64,000 nucleotides of DNA from an uncultured Rhizobium sp. (GCA_945952415.1 CAMFIF010000012.1:1-64000); one strand, 5' to 3'; counted from the first letter of the stretch, positions 1-9,890 are shown. The notes: generated by a model from the letters alone, not told the origin. A program made the numbers and translations.

Positions 1-338
1 TCGTTGGCCAAAGCCTTAGCGTAGGATTTCGCCCTCTCCCGCAAACGACCCCTGAGATAGGAGTCAGGCAGATAAGCAAGCAAGTAGTTCATTGGAGGAT
101 AATGGCGACGACCATTCTTGAAGGCGATGAGCTGATTGAACAAATAGCCTGATGGTTTGCCCGCCAGGCGCGGGAAATAAACGTCTTTTGTCCCCTGTCC
201 GCCTGGTCCATGACACGGAGTACATGCCTGCACTCTTTCTTGCATGTCATGGCTGGCAACTGTGTCTTCAGCCAATGCTGGGTTTAAGTATATGAAAAAT
301 AAAAACGATAGGCCCCATGGCTTTACGCGCTTTAACAC
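1..338 (-). CDS. Periplasmic cytochrome c, C-terminus outside window
   Basis: Runs off the left edge, so only the first 112 residues are visible. GTG at 336-338 is preceded seven bases upstream by GGAGGG and was chosen over an in-frame ATG at 366-368, which has no ribosome site. It gives a secretory signal (residues 1-23, hydrophobic core WGLSFLFFIYL, cleavage after ALA) followed by a haem-binding CxxCH (ACTPCHG; C39, C42, H43). The downstream residues (GGQGTKD, FPRLAGKPSGYLFNQL) resemble class I c553/c4-type electron carriers, in which a distal Met is the sixth haem ligand; that region is not seen here. Its redox partner cannot be inferred from the neighbours. Confidence 0.8.
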   Translation of the reverse strand, partial: MLKRVKPWGLSFLFFIYLNPALAEDTVASHDMQERVQACTPCHGPGGQGTKDVYFPRLAGKPSGYLFNQLIAFKNGRRHYPPMNYLLAYLPDSYLRGRLRERAKSYAKALAN

Positions 339-451
339 AGTTTGTCCCTCCAGCGCGTTAGCTCGCATTAGAGGGAACGCCTGAAGGTAAAAAAGGTTGC
401 CGACGGTCAGCGCTTATAAGCCTGATATTCCATAATAATCTGCGTACATGT

Positions 452-700
452 TTAAGCGACTTCCCGCTCAAGATCAACGCAATTTCCTGAGTTACGCAGA
501 TATTGGATGATGTCAGCTTTCAAGTGATCCCTTAAACCATACCGTTTTATCACCGCTTTTAACCGCACAACTTGTGCCGCATCGGCTTTAAGGATCGGCG
601 TATCGTCGATAACGTATGCGCTGTCTCCCAACGACACGACCGTGCAGCCGCAATGAACAAGTGCCGAGATGAATTCCGGAATTTCCTCTCGTGTCATCAT
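452..700 (-). CDS. Small hypothetical protein, translationally coupled to the chemoreceptor
   Basis: 82 residues, soluble and mixed alpha/beta; no family recognised. Its start (ATG at 698-700) overlaps the stop of the chemoreceptor gene by four bases, so the two are very likely one transcript with coupled translation. The sequence has an acidic N-terminus and a mid segment ([19 protein letters not shown]) that could form a small domain. The location suggests an accessory to the receptor, but nothing in the sequence shows this. The coding call rests mainly on the ATGA overlap and intact frame. Confidence 0.6.
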   Translation of the reverse strand: MMTREEIPEFISALVHCGCTVVSLGDSAYVIDDTPILKADAAQVVRLKAVIKRYGLRDHLKADIIQYLRNSGNCVDLEREVA

Positions 701-2592
701 ACAGCCCTCTTTTCAAAACCGGCCTGGTGAGCCACGGGAGCGGAATTCTGGATGTAAGCAAGCCTCTCCGTCTCAGTAAAAACTCTATCTCCCGGGCCTC
801 GTTGCGCCCGCCTGCGGTTCAGCTGGAATTGCGAAACAAGGCTGACGAGCTGCTGTGTCTGGTCACCAAGGTTGTAGGTGGCAGCGGTCGTCTCTTCGAC
901 CATGACAGCGTTTTGCTGGGTGATACGGTCGATTTGATGGATTGAAGAGGAAATCTCGCCAAGGCCGGACGCCTGCTCTGAGGCAGAAGCCGCGATGGCT
1001 TCAACATCTGAAGCGAGATTGGAAACCTGAAGCTCGATTTTTTTCAAGACTTCGCCGGATTGGTGAACCAGGGCCACACCGGTTTTGACTTCCTGTTCAG
1101 AGGATTTGATGAGATCGCTGATTTCATGCGCAGCGGCTGAGCTACGCTGAGCGAGCTCCCGCACCTCCTGGGCAACTACGGCAAAGCCCTTACCGGCACT
1201 TCCGGCTCGTGCGGCCTCAATGCCTGCGTTCAGGGCTAGAAGGTTAGTCTGGAAGGCAATCTCATCAATCACGCTGGTGATGGAACTGATACGGTTGGAA
1301 GCCGCCTCGATGCGCTGCATAGCGGAAATGGCATCGAGAACGATTTCTCCGGATGTGGTGACATCCTTGCGGGCGGCAACAGCACTGGATTTGGCAGCCG
1401 CCGTCCTGTTGGCGCTGTTTTGCAGGTTGACGTTGATCTGCTCGACAGCAGCCGCCGTCTGCTCAAGGGATGCCGCCTGTTCTTCAGTGCGTTTGGCAAG
1501 GCTGTCGGCGTGGGTAGACAGTAGCCCCACGCCATCATGAACCAGATTGGTCTGAACAAGGACCTGCTCAAGAACGCGCTGAAAGAGCCGGATTGACTGG
1601 TTGAAGTCCTGACGCAGTTGCTCGAACTCACCGACAAAAGGCTCGTCGATAGTCTGGCGAATATTGCATTCTGCCAGCCGTGCCAAACCTGCACCGAGGT
1701 GTTCGATGACGTGCATCAGGGCCGTCGACCATTCTTCCCGCTGTGCCGCCGAGGCGTCCTGTTCCCGTTTGATATGGTCCTGTTGCTCGCGAACCTTTGC
1801 CAGCCGTTCCTCGACCTTTTGCGCAATGGAATCGCGCAGCTGAACGAGATGTCCTGCCATTTTGCCAATTTCATCGCGGCGCTGAGCCTCGGGAATGTCA
1901 GCAGAGAAGTTCTCTGACGCAATCTGCTCCATAGTCGAGCCCAAGCCCATAAGCGGCCTGGTGACGCTTCTGACGATCAGGATCGCCAGAAATAGCAAGC
2001 AAAAAGCAGAGGCGGCTGCCATTATGATGGTCTGCCTTGCATCACGCCAGAACAGAGCTTCAAGATCATCGATATAGGTGCCATTACCGACAACCCAGCC
2101 CCATGGCTCGAACAGTCGGACAGCGGATAGTTTATCAACCGGCTCGCTGACACCTGGCTTTGGCCATTTATAGGCAACATAGTTCCGGTTGCTCTGTGCT
2201 GCGACGACGAACTCCTTGAAGACGTGGAGGCCATCAGGGTCCGTAATGTCGGACAAATCCTTACCGTTCAGCTCCGGCTTCATCGGGTGCATCAGCATGA
2301 CCGGTTTCAGGTTGTTGACCCAGAAATAACCTTCTATTCCAAAGCGCATCTGGCCGAGATGATGCAGCGCCTGCTTCTGGGCCTCCTCGACCGACATCTC
2401 GCCCGCCTTCGAACGCTTGTCGAGATCATTAAGGATCGATAGTGCCGTTTCCTCCTGGGCCATCAGGAGTGAGCGGCGTTCGGCGTATAGCTCGGATCGG
2501 CTTTGTAAAAGAGATTGTGCCAGTAGTAGCACTATTGCCAGGAAGGAAAGCCCTACCAAGCCGTACAAGCGAAAGCGAATGCTGTAAAACAT
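697..2592 (-). CDS. Methyl-accepting chemotaxis protein with single Cache sensor
   Basis: 631-residue inner-membrane chemoreceptor. TM1 lies at about residues 9-30 ([18 protein letters not shown]). A periplasmic small-Cache domain follows (about 45-185), with the YFWVNN and [13 protein letters not shown] segments typical of these sensors. TM2 is at about 190-212, then a HAMP linker (to about 265) and a long helical signalling domain with the conserved hairpin tip ([19 protein letters not shown]) that contacts CheA/CheW. The C-terminus has no CheR-tethering pentapeptide. Cache domains of this type bind small organic acids or similar ligands; the ligand here is unknown. It is followed by the coupled 82-residue gene and faces away from the YciF gene across an AT-rich gap. 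Confidence 0.93.
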   Translation of the reverse strand: MFYSIRFRLYGLVGLSFLAIVLLLAQSLLQSRSELYAERRSLLMAQEETALSILNDLDKRSKAGEMSVEEAQKQALHHLGQMRFGIEGYFWVNNLKPVMLMHPMKPELNGKDLSDITDPDGLHVFKEFVVAAQSNRNYVAYKWPKPGVSEPVDKLSAVRLFEPWGWVVGNGTYIDDLEALFWRDARQTIIMAAASAFCLLFLAILIVRSVTRPLMGLGSTMEQIASENFSADIPEAQRRDEIGKMAGHLVQLRDSIAQKVEERLAKVREQQDHIKREQDASAAQREEWSTALMHVIEHLGAGLARLAECNIRQTIDEPFVGEFEQLRQDFNQSIRLFQRVLEQVLVQTNLVHDGVGLLSTHADSLAKRTEEQAASLEQTAAAVEQINVNLQNSANRTAAAKSSAVAARKDVTTSGEIVLDAISAMQRIEAASNRISSITSVIDEIAFQTNLLALNAGIEAARAGSAGKGFAVVAQEVRELAQRSSAAAHEISDLIKSSEQEVKTGVALVHQSGEVLKKIELQVSNLASDVEAIAASASEQASGLGEISSSIHQIDRITQQNAVMVEETTAATYNLGDQTQQLVSLVSQFQLNRRRAQRGPGDRVFTETERLAYIQNSAPVAHQAGFEKRAV

Positions 2593-2823
2593 CTTGTCTA
2601 TAGCCCAAGTGGCGTTGCCTCATGCAATCATTGCCAATCCGACATCATAGCTTCATGCCACTCGCGAATACACTAAATATACATATATTAAATTCGCATT
2701 AAGGAATACACTTGGATCAAAATTTTGTCGATGTGCTTGCGTCTCCATTAGCCAGGCACGGAACCAAATTCATTAAAGATCGTTTCGTTAGAACTGTTAA
2801 CCGACACCAACGGGCGGATTGTT
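2593..2823. promoter_or_regulatory. AT-rich divergent region between chemoreceptor and YciF gene
   Basis: No gene is supported here. The stretch 2670-2710 is strongly AT-rich (ATATACATATATTAAATT), consistent with promoters firing in both directions. An in-frame TTG at 2712 opens a reading frame into the YciF gene, but it has no ribosome site and the extra N-terminal residues do not fit the family. Confidence 0.35.
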
Positions 2824-3338
2824 ATGGCGACCGAAAAACCCTTGAAACCCTTTTTCATGACACTCTGAAAGACATCTACTTCGCGGAGAAGCAGATTTTG
2901 AAGACCCTGCCAAAGCTTGCCCGTGCAGCTCAATCCGAGGAAGGCAAAGCAGGTTTCCTCCAGCACCGTGATGAAACGCAAGGCCAGATCGAGCGCCTGG
3001 AACAGGTTTTTGAAATCATCGGCAAGCCTGCTCGCGGCAAGACCTGTGAAGCCATTCAGGGCATCATCGCTGAAGGCGAAGAAATCATAGAGGAGTACAC
3101 GGGCTCCGTTGCCCTTGATGCAGGCCTGATTTCCTCAGCACAGGCGGTCGAACATTATGAGATCGCCCGCTATGGTACGCTTAAAGCCTGGGCCGAACAA
3201 CTCGGCCTGCAGGACGCTGTCGCGCTGATCGATGCCAATCTTCAGGAAGAAGTCGCAACCGATCAAAAGCTGACGGCGCTAGGCGAGAGCCTCGCAAATC
3301 CGAAGGGCGCAAAAAGCGACAAAAAGAAGTCAGCTTGA
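2824..3338 (+). CDS. YciE/YciF-type ferritin-like protein (DUF892) with apparent start-proximal frameshift
   Basis: The body encodes a four-helix ferritin-like DUF892 protein (LETLFHDTLKDIYFAEKQ through LTALGESLAN) with a lysine-rich tail. Family members are stress-induced and have a ferritin-like di-iron fold. Homologues normally begin MATEKTLETLF. Here ATG GCG ACC GAA AAA at 2824 encodes MATEK but then runs into CCC TTG and stops within 14 codons, while the family sequence resumes in the +1 frame. One extra A in the run at 2834-2838 would restore a 172-residue protein. Either this is a one-base deletion (or read error) or translation starts upstream at a weak TTG (2712). A good hairpin terminator follows at 3359. 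Confidence 0.75.
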
Positions 3339-3358
3339 TTCCATGCGGCGGTGAAGCT

Positions 3359-3395
3359 GAGGGGCGTGGCGGCCGCCAGAGCCGCAACGCCCCTC
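3359..3395 (+). terminator. GC-rich hairpin downstream of the YciF gene
   Basis: The arms GAGGGGCGTGGCGGC and GCCGCAACGCCCCTC pair over 15 positions with one mismatch around a seven-base loop. It lies 20 bases after the YciF stop. The T-run is poor (CTTG), so termination is inferred from the stem. Confidence 0.55.
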
Positions 3396-3485
3396 TTGCG
3401 GCCTCTCTGGCCGATAAGCCGCAATCCAACTCTGTAAATTTATGGTTAATTTCTCGTTAACATATTATTCTATTTTGAGATATGA

Positions 3486-3684
3486 ATGCCTTTGTTAAGG
3501 AGAAGATATGGAAGAGCTATCTCTTTTCAGCCTGAGCAGGTCCCACATAAGATGGACGCCCTGGCATTGACCCGGCACGACATGAGAACGGCTTTTCAGG
3601 TCATCGTAACTGAACTGGAAGCCATGGGTGTTATTCTGGATGCTACTGGTGACCGGATGAGCCGATATCTCTTGGATATGCTTT
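3486..3684 (+). pseudogene. 5' half of a small gene split by the IS66 insertion
   Basis: An open frame with in-frame ATGs at 3486 and 3552 (MDALALTRHDMRTAFQVIV...) is cut at 3684 by the IS66 element. Joining it to 12108-12217, with one copy of the 8-bp target duplication removed, gives an uninterrupted frame of 102 codons (80 from the second ATG) ending NSNRRP. The best ribosome site (AAGGAG at 3497-3502) instead serves ATG 3508, which opens a different frame that stops after 20 codons; the true start is therefore unclear, and another small indel is possible. No family recognised. Confidence 0.55.
3677..3684. repeat. 8-bp target-site duplication, left copy (TATGCTTT)
   Basis: TATGCTTT occurs immediately outside the left IS66 end and again at 12100-12107 immediately outside the right end. 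Eight bases is the usual duplication length for IS66 elements, so this fixes the element borders. Confidence 0.93.
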
Positions 3685-3709
3685 GTAAGCATCCGGCGAA
3701 GGCCGCATG

Positions 3710-4942
3710 TCAGGCCGCCTGAGCACTCAGCGTCTCGGGTGTCCAGTTCCACGGCAGCAGCTGCTCCAGCCTGCTGATCGGCGTGTCGGCAATGTTGGCA
3801 AGAACGTGGCCAAGCCAGGCCTGCGGGTCGACGTCGTTGAGCTTTGCGCTGATGATCAGTGTTGCCATGAACGCCGCACGTGCAGCACCACGATCCGATC
3901 CGGCGAAGAGCCACGATTTTCTGCCGAGTGCGAAGCCTCTGAGCGCTCGCTCGGCCGCGTTATTCGTAAGGCAAATCCGGCCGTCGTCCAGGAATGACGT
4001 GAAGCCATCCCAGCGCTTGAGCATGTAGTCGATTGCCTCTGCGACCGGAGAACTGCGTGAGAGCTTTGCCCGCTCGGTTCGAAGCCAGGCCTGCAGATCA
4101 TCGACGAGCGGCAGGCTTTCCTTGCGGCGACGTTCCAGGCGTTGATCGGCCATCAGCCCGTTGATCTCGCGCTCGATATCGAACAGGCTGTCGATCCGTA
4201 TGACGGCTTCGAGCGCCATAGGCGAGATCGGCGCGGCGTTCTTTCCACGCTTGGCGTTCGCGGCGATGTCGGCCAGCGCGAAGAACTTGCGCCGGGAGTG
4301 TGCCCAACAGAGTGCTTGGCGCAGCGGTTCTGGATCGCGATCGCCCTTGAACAGTGGATTGTAGCCGCCATAGGCATCCGTCTGCAGAATGCCGGTGAAG
4401 GTCTTCAGGTGGCGTTCGGGATGCTCCTGTCGCCGGTCTCGCGATGCGTAGAACAAAGCCGCAGGCGGTGATAGCCCTCCGAACGGCCGGTCATCCCGGA
4501 CATAGGTCCAGATGCGGCCCGTATCGGTCTTGCCCTTCGCCAGGATCGGCACGGTCGTGTCGTCGCCATGCAGTCGCTCGGCGGCCAGGACATGGGCCTC
4601 AATCAACGAATGGATGGGCTTCAGGGCGGCGGCACACGTGCCGACCTGATCGGCAAGCGTTGACAGGCTGATGTCGATCCCCTCTCGGGCATAGCGCTCG
4701 CTTTGGCGATTGAGCGGCTGATGCTGGGCGAACTTCTCGAACAGGATCATCGCCAGAAGGTTCGGGCCGGCAAAGCCGCGGGGTGCCACATGGAAGGGTG
4801 CTGGCGGCTGCGTGATCTTCTCACACTCGCGGCAAGAGAACTTCTCCCGCACGGTCTGAATGACCTTCCACTGACGCGGAATGACCTCCAGCGTCTCTGT
4901 AATGTCCTCACCAAGCTTCGACAGCTTCGCTGAGCCGCAGCA
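3710..4942 (-). pseudogene. IS66 transposase TnpC, C-terminal part
   Basis: Encodes the catalytic two-thirds of TnpC. Visible blocks include LHGDDTTVPIL, GILQTDAYGGYN, LCWAHSRRKFFALA, and the C-terminal NNAAERALRGFALGRKSWLF and LEQLLPWNW signatures. The N-terminal part lies beyond the Tn3 transposon at 10794-11221. Removing 4943-10793 and one CAGCA gives a 551-residue in-frame protein with a restored CPCCGSAKL zinc-binding motif at the junction. This shows that the gene was intact when the transposon landed. Confidence 0.93.
4938..4942. repeat. 5-bp target duplication of the Tn3-family transposon (CAGCA)
   Basis: CAGCA at 4938-4942 and again at 10794-10798 directly flanks the 38-bp terminal repeats. 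Five bases is the standard Tn3-family duplication. Confidence 0.93.
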
Positions 4943-4980
4943 GGGGTCGGCTCCGGCTGGGGGCGGAATGACACTCTAAG
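4943..4980 (+). repeat. Left 38-bp terminal inverted repeat of the Tn3-family transposon
   Basis: Begins GGGGTCGGCTCC and ends ACACTCTAAG. The tnpA stop codon (4976-4978) lies inside it, as is usual for the family. It differs from the right repeat at three positions. Confidence 0.95.
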
Positions 4981-7873
4981 CCGTTGCTTCCTTGGGCCAG
5001 AGATATTCGCCGGTCAGTAATATGTGTGCCCAACCCAGCGGAGAGATATGCGCCAGAAGTTCGGGCGGCACATCGAGTCCTTCGCTTCGCCGTTCGGCGA
5101 CCGCGTGGCCGATGTGGACAGTGTTCCAGTAGATGATGATTGCGGTGAGCAGGTTGAGGCCAGCAATCCGGTAATGTTGCCCTTCGGTGGTGCGGTCACG
5201 GATTTCGCCTTGGCGGCCGATGCGCAACGCATTCTTGAGAGCATGGTGAGCCTCGCCCTTGTTGAGACCGATCTGGGCGCGCCGCTGCATGTCCGTGTCG
5301 AGGATCCACTCAATTATAAAGAGTGTTCGTTCCACACGGCCGACCTCACGCAGCGCAACCGCCAGATCGTTCTGGCGCGGGTAGGAGGCGAGCTTGCGGA
5401 GCAACTGGCTCGGCTTGATCTTGCCGGCAGCCATGGTAGCGGCGCAGCGGAATAGGTCAGGCCAGTTCGCAACGATCAGTTCCTCGCGGATCTTGCCGCC
5501 GACCAGCTTGCGCAAATCCTTCGGCGTCCCTGCCGGATTGAACACGTATAGGCGCTTGGAGGGCAAATCGCGGATGCGCAGGACGAGCCGATATCCGAGC
5601 ATGCCGCTGGTCCCGAACAGGTGATCTGTAAAGCCGGCCGTATCGGCATATTGCTCTCCAACCTGCCGACCGGCCTCGTTCATCAGAAGACCATCAAGAA
5701 TGTATGGGGCCTCGCTGACTGTCGCGGGAATAGTCTGTGACGCGAACGGCGCGAACTGATCGTTGACGTGTGTGTAAGCCTTGAGGCCGGGTTCGTTTCC
5801 ATACTTGGCGTTGACCATGTTCATCGCCTCGCCCTGCCGGGCCGAAGGGAAGAACTGGCCATCGCTCGACGCGGTCGTTCCGATGCCCCAGAACCGGGAC
5901 ATCGGCAGCTTTGCCTGCGCGGCCACCACGATCGCCAGCGCCTGGTCCATTGCGTCGCTTTCGACGTGCCACCGGGCAAGGCGCGATAGCTGCCAGTAAT
6001 CATGCGTATTCGTGGCCTCCGCCATCTTCCGCAGTCCCAGATTCAGTCCTTCTGCGAGCAGCACATTGAGCAGGCCGACCTGGTCACCGCATGGAACCCC
6101 GGTTCTCAGATGAGTGAAGGCTTCGGTGAACCCGAGCGCAGCATCGACCTCCAACAAGATGTCGGTGATCCGAACTGGCGGCATCCGGCGATAGAGATCA
6201 AGTATCAGTTCCTCGGCACTGTCCGGAACGTCAGCAGTCAGCCGGTCGATCCGCAACGTTCCATCCTCGATGCTGCCACGAGGGATGGTTCCGTCGCGCG
6301 CTGCTCGTGCAAGTCTCTTCAGGCCATCGGCCAGCCGAGCCTTTCGATCAGTCAGCCATACTTGCGGATCGAGGGGCACTGCTAGTCTTGTGTTAGCTTG
6401 TGCCGCAATCATCGGCACCAACACCTGTTTGAGATCGCCATATCGGCGCGAATGGTCGAGCCAGATGTCACCGGATCGGAAGGCATCCCGCAGGTGAAAC
6501 AGGACCGCCACCTCCCGAAGGCGATTGTCGCCCTGGTCTTGTGCTCTCAAATGGCGGTGCCATTTCGAATTCGGACGCAAGAAGCTGTCGGTTGCCGATG
6601 GTGACGCTTGCATTTCGCCGATGGCTTTTGCCGCCGCAATCAAGGGCTGGGCTACCGATGCTGCCTTGAGCTTCAGGCACCGCAACATGCGCGGCGCGTA
6701 GCGGCGGAAGCGATGATATCCTTGTCCGACATGAGCCAATGGATCGTCCGCCAGCGTATTGCTGAGCTGGGCACCGGTCGCGACCAGTTGTTCGAGCCGA
6801 CCCCATTCCACCGATTTGGCGACCGCCATTTCCAGCGGCATACCATCGTTGCGGGCTTCGAGCAGGGAAGCTCCGAGTGTAGTGAAGGCGCGTAGCGTAT
6901 CGGTGACAGTTGCCTTGGAATCGGCAATCCGTTCTTCATGCAGCCGTTTCGCCTCGCGCCAGGTCTTTCCGACGATCCGGTCATGGGTCTCGACTACCGT
7001 ATCGGCGATCGCCGCCTCCCATTCCACGGCGCAGACGGCAAGGATCGCCCAGCGCCGATCAGAGCTGATGTCCCGCAAGCCATCGGTAAAATAGCGCTCG
7101 CCCTGCCGACGCAGGCGTGCGACACGGTGCGGCGGGATACCGGCGAGAAGCTGCGGATCGAGAGCAAGGCTACTCAGCAACTCCAGCCTGTCGAGCAACC
7201 GGTTCGCCGCTGCGGAATTGTTGCCGACCTCGAACTGGCGAAGCCAGATGAACCGGCTGACATTGGCTTCGAGCACTTCGGTCAGCAGCCCATCAAGCCG
7301 TTCGCGTGCATTATTGTCGAGCTTTTCCGCGATCCGCGTCTCGATCCGCCGCTCGGCGGCGACCAGCGCGTCCGCACATAGTCGCTCGATTGTCGATACC
7401 GCTGGCAAGATCGTCAGAGTTTCACGACACCGCGCAACCAGACGCTGCGCAAGATCCTCGTTCGAACGGGCCTCTTCCGCCTGATCGAAAAGCCAGTCCC
7501 GCAGATCACGGGCACCACGACCCGTGAAAGTCTTGTAGCCGTAGATCTCGCGCAACGCCTCCATATGCTCCTGGCGGGTCTGTCGTCGTGCGGCATAGGT
7601 GAGAAGCGCATCGGCCGGGACACCAAGCTGAGCCCCGATGAACGACAAGACCTCATGCGGGATCACCTCGCCCGGAGCCAGCGCGCGTCCTGGATATCGC
7701 AACGCGCAAAGCTGCAGGGCGAACCCCAGCCTGTTCTCCGGCCTGCGGCGTTCCTGGATGTGTCCAAGATCATCGTCGCCCAGGGTGTAATGCCGAAGCA
7801 GTGACAATTCATCGGTTGGCAGATCGAAGAGTGCCGAGCGCTGTCGCTCGGTGAGAATATGTCTTCTCGGCAT
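4976..7873 (-). CDS. tnpA: Tn3-family transposase TnpA
   Basis: 965 residues, the normal length for Tn3 TnpA. The start MPRRHILTERQRSALF at 7871-7873 matches the conserved N-terminus of the family. The open frame extends 70 codons further upstream into the resolvase region, but that extension is not protein-like. The C-terminal half carries the DDE catalytic region (around YTHVNDQFAPF and LFGTSGMLGYRL) and the terminal block RIAGLNLLTAIIIYWNTVH. It acts on the 38-bp ends to form a replicative cointegrate. It is transcribed away from tnpR across the shared control region. Confidence 0.95.
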   Translation of the reverse strand: MPRRHILTERQRSALFDLPTDELSLLRHYTLGDDDLGHIQERRRPENRLGFALQLCALRYPGRALAPGEVIPHEVLSFIGAQLGVPADALLTYAARRQTRQEHMEALREIYGYKTFTGRGARDLRDWLFDQAEEARSNEDLAQRLVARCRETLTILPAVSTIERLCADALVAAERRIETRIAEKLDNNARERLDGLLTEVLEANVSRFIWLRQFEVGNNSAAANRLLDRLELLSSLALDPQLLAGIPPHRVARLRRQGERYFTDGLRDISSDRRWAILAVCAVEWEAAIADTVVETHDRIVGKTWREAKRLHEERIADSKATVTDTLRAFTTLGASLLEARNDGMPLEMAVAKSVEWGRLEQLVATGAQLSNTLADDPLAHVGQGYHRFRRYAPRMLRCLKLKAASVAQPLIAAAKAIGEMQASPSATDSFLRPNSKWHRHLRAQDQGDNRLREVAVLFHLRDAFRSGDIWLDHSRRYGDLKQVLVPMIAAQANTRLAVPLDPQVWLTDRKARLADGLKRLARAARDGTIPRGSIEDGTLRIDRLTADVPDSAEELILDLYRRMPPVRITDILLEVDAALGFTEAFTHLRTGVPCGDQVGLLNVLLAEGLNLGLRKMAEATNTHDYWQLSRLARWHVESDAMDQALAIVVAAQAKLPMSRFWGIGTTASSDGQFFPSARQGEAMNMVNAKYGNEPGLKAYTHVNDQFAPFASQTIPATVSEAPYILDGLLMNEAGRQVGEQYADTAGFTDHLFGTSGMLGYRLVLRIRDLPSKRLYVFNPAGTPKDLRKLVGGKIREELIVANWPDLFRCAATMAAGKIKPSQLLRKLASYPRQNDLAVALREVGRVERTLFIIEWILDTDMQRRAQIGLNKGEAHHALKNALRIGRQGEIRDRTTEGQHYRIAGLNLLTAIIIYWNTVHIGHAVAERRSEGLDVPPELLAHISPLGWAHILLTGEYLWPKEATA

Positions 7874-7968
7874 GCGAGCGTTGTCCCTATTGAAGTATAG
7901 TCTGTTTTGGACAACAATCGGCCCATGCAAATCAAGGCCTCCAGGCATCAAATTTCGTAAGGGTTCAA
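7874..7968. promoter_or_regulatory. Probable res site and divergent tnpA/tnpR promoters
   Basis: The 95 bp between divergent tnpA and tnpR is where Tn3-family elements place the resolution site. It contains short TGTTTTGGACAACA-like dyads (about 7907-7920) that could be resolvase half-sites. The subsites were not individually resolved. Confidence 0.6.
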
Positions 7969-8610
7969 TTGGGACAGCGCGCCGCAATCTATTGCCGTGT
8001 TTCGACCGCCGATCAGTCGTGCGAGCGGCAGGAAGATGATCTGACGGCATTTGCTTTGCGGGCCGGTTACGAAGTGGCGGCAATTTTCAAGGAAACTGGC
8101 TCCGGCGCTAAGCTCGATCGTGCCGAACGGCGCAAGGTAATGGCAATGGCCCAAGCTCGTAAAATCGATGTGGTGCTCGTTACTGAGCTGTCTCGCTGGG
8201 GCCGTTCAACGGTCGATCTTCTCCATACCCTTCGTGAGCTCGAAAGCTGGAAGGTCTCGGTCATCGCTATGAACGGGATGGCGTTCGACTTGTCTTCGCC
8301 ACATGGCCGCATGCTCGCGACCTTTCTCTCGGGCATTGCTGAGTTCGAGCGAGATCTCATCAGTGAGCGGGTCAAGTCCGGTCTAGCCGCCGCGAAGGCG
8401 CGGGGCAAGAGGCTCGGCCGCCAGACCGGAGAGCGCCCCAAATCTGATAGACTAGCGCCGAAGGTCATGGCGCTGACTGCTCAAGGCCGGAGCTATCGCT
8501 GGATTGCACGCGATCTAGGCATCAGCAAAAACACGGTCGCTGACATCATTCATCGACACAAATCAAATGATACGATTCGCATATCGACGCCATCCGGAAC
8601 CGAGCCTTGA
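7969..8610 (+). CDS. tnpR: Serine recombinase (resolvase) TnpR
   Basis: 213 residues. The N-terminal resolvase domain begins AAIYCRVSTADQSCERQ with the catalytic serine in YCRVST. The conserved LSRWGRSTVDLL and EFERDLISERVKSGL segments follow. The C-terminus ends with a helix-turn-helix (YRWIARDLGISKNTVADIIH) that binds res. TTG at 7969 was chosen because it sits just after AAGGG and at the conserved N-terminus. The enzyme resolves cointegrates produced by TnpA. Its last bases overlap the next gene (TTGA), so the cargo may be partly co-transcribed with it. Confidence 0.93.
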   Translation: MGQRAAIYCRVSTADQSCERQEDDLTAFALRAGYEVAAIFKETGSGAKLDRAERRKVMAMAQARKIDVVLVTELSRWGRSTVDLLHTLRELESWKVSVIAMNGMAFDLSSPHGRMLATFLSGIAEFERDLISERVKSGLAAAKARGKRLGRQTGERPKSDRLAPKVMALTAQGRSYRWIARDLGISKNTVADIIHRHKSNDTIRISTPSGTEP

Positions 8611-9410
8611 CGCAACCCCAGACATCATACAGCCCGCACCCCTCACGCTACACCGAGCTTTCGGGTGGAGCCGATCCTGGTCGTGGGATTGAAGCGGTCT
8701 GGGTGTCCGTAGCTGACAAGGCCAGCGCCCATCGGGTTCTGCCGGACGGGCGTTGTGATATCATTTTACGGTTCTGCGCCAAGGTGAGGCCGATCAATAG
8801 CATCACCGTTGTGGTGACAGGCCCGACGACCCGGCACTATGATGTTGTGGTGGAACCGGGCATGGGCTTTGCTGGTATCCGCCTGCGTCCGGGCTTCTTT
8901 CATGCCATCCTGGGGCTGAGCCCTGTGGTTTTGCGGGACGGGAACCTTGTCGGTGAAGCCGCGATCGGGGCCTGCCCACCGCTTACCGATCTATGTGCAG
9001 AAGCAACTTCACCGGACGAACTGCCGGGCCGGCTGGTTGCTTTCGTGCAACACCGCATTGCGCCTGGGAACGCCCTTCCGCCCAAACAGACCCTGCGCAT
9101 TCTAAGCGCGCTCCATGCTTCCGGTGGCCGACTTCCGGTTCAGGATATCGCGCGCATGCAGGACATCAGCACCCGCACGGTTCAGCGGATCGTGCGAGAT
9201 GCCACGGGGCTGTCGCCCAAATCCTATGCCCGGATATTGCAGTTTCACCGCGCGCTGCGCCTTCTTCGCGACCATCACATGCGCCCATCCGAAGCGGCGT
9301 CTGAGGCGGGATATGCTGATCAGGCCCATATGACCCACGCCTTACGCGATTTCGGCGGGCTTTCGCCTGCCCGGCTGGCGGATGTGACACTGGTCACGCT
9401 TGGAGACTGA
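8607..9410 (+). CDS. AraC-family transcriptional regulator with N-terminal DUF6597-like domain
   Basis: 267 residues. The N-terminal half (WVSVADKASAHRVLPDG, GFAGIRLRPGFFHAILG) is the domain found on many small AraC regulators. The C-terminus holds the two AraC helix-turn-helices (LPVQDIARMQDISTRTVQR and ASEAGYADQAHMTHAL-DFGGLSPARL). It starts at a TTG that overlaps the tnpR stop and lies 69 bp before the first VOC gene, so it is the natural regulator of this cargo operon. The effector is unknown. Confidence 0.85.
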   Translation: MTQPQTSYSPHPSRYTELSGGADPGRGIEAVWVSVADKASAHRVLPDGRCDIILRFCAKVRPINSITVVVTGPTTRHYDVVVEPGMGFAGIRLRPGFFHAILGLSPVVLRDGNLVGEAAIGACPPLTDLCAEATSPDELPGRLVAFVQHRIAPGNALPPKQTLRILSALHASGGRLPVQDIARMQDISTRTVQRIVRDATGLSPKSYARILQFHRALRLLRDHHMRPSEAASEAGYADQAHMTHALRDFGGLSPARLADVTLVTLGD

Positions 9411-9479
9411 TGTCCGATTCTTACAAGACCGGCAGCGCCGCCACTGTCATGGTCGGGTTAGATGAACAAGGACGTCCCT

Positions 9480-9881
9480 ATGACAGTCAGATTCGGCTAC
9501 ACCATTCTCTATGTCCCGGATGTTCGGTCAACTATCGCCTTTTACGAGGCGGCCTTCGGCCTGACGCCTCGGTTTCTGCATGAAAGTAATCTCTATGCCG
9601 AGATGGAAACCGGCGCCACCACCCTGGCTTTCGCGGGCGAAGAGATGGCCGAGATGAACGGACTGGCCATTCGGCCCCTGCGTGCCGGTGATCTGGCCCA
9701 GGCGGTGGAAATCGCATTGATCTGCGACGATCCGCAATCTTCATGGGACAGAGCGGTCGCGGCCGGGGCAAGCCCGCTGTCGCCGCCAACGGCCAAACCG
9801 TGGGGCCAGATCGTCGGCTATGTCCGCGACCTGAACGGCGGCATGGTCGAGCTGTGCTCCGACATGACAGCAATCACGTGA
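9480..9881 (+). CDS. VOC-superfamily (glyoxalase/bleomycin-resistance-like) protein
   Basis: 133 residues with two beta-alpha-beta-beta-beta modules. It starts VRFGYTILYVPDVRSTIAF, continues FYEAAFGLTPRF and ends GYVRDLNGGMVELCS, where the final E is the usual metal ligand. ATG 9480 follows AAGGA and was preferred to ATG 9462. VOC proteins of this form either sequester drugs (bleomycin or fosfomycin types) or act on methylglyoxal-like substrates, and the sequence does not decide. A second VOC gene follows after nine bases. Confidence 0.85.
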   Translation: MTVRFGYTILYVPDVRSTIAFYEAAFGLTPRFLHESNLYAEMETGATTLAFAGEEMAEMNGLAIRPLRAGDLAQAVEIALICDDPQSSWDRAVAAGASPLSPPTAKPWGQIVGYVRDLNGGMVELCSDMTAIT

Positions 9882-9890
9882 GGGGCCACA

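Noticed and set aside
2712..2823. TTG start giving a 208-residue YciF protein
   Set aside because: No ribosome site, and the extra residues do not fit the family; a lost base after MATEK explains the data better. It cannot be fully excluded.
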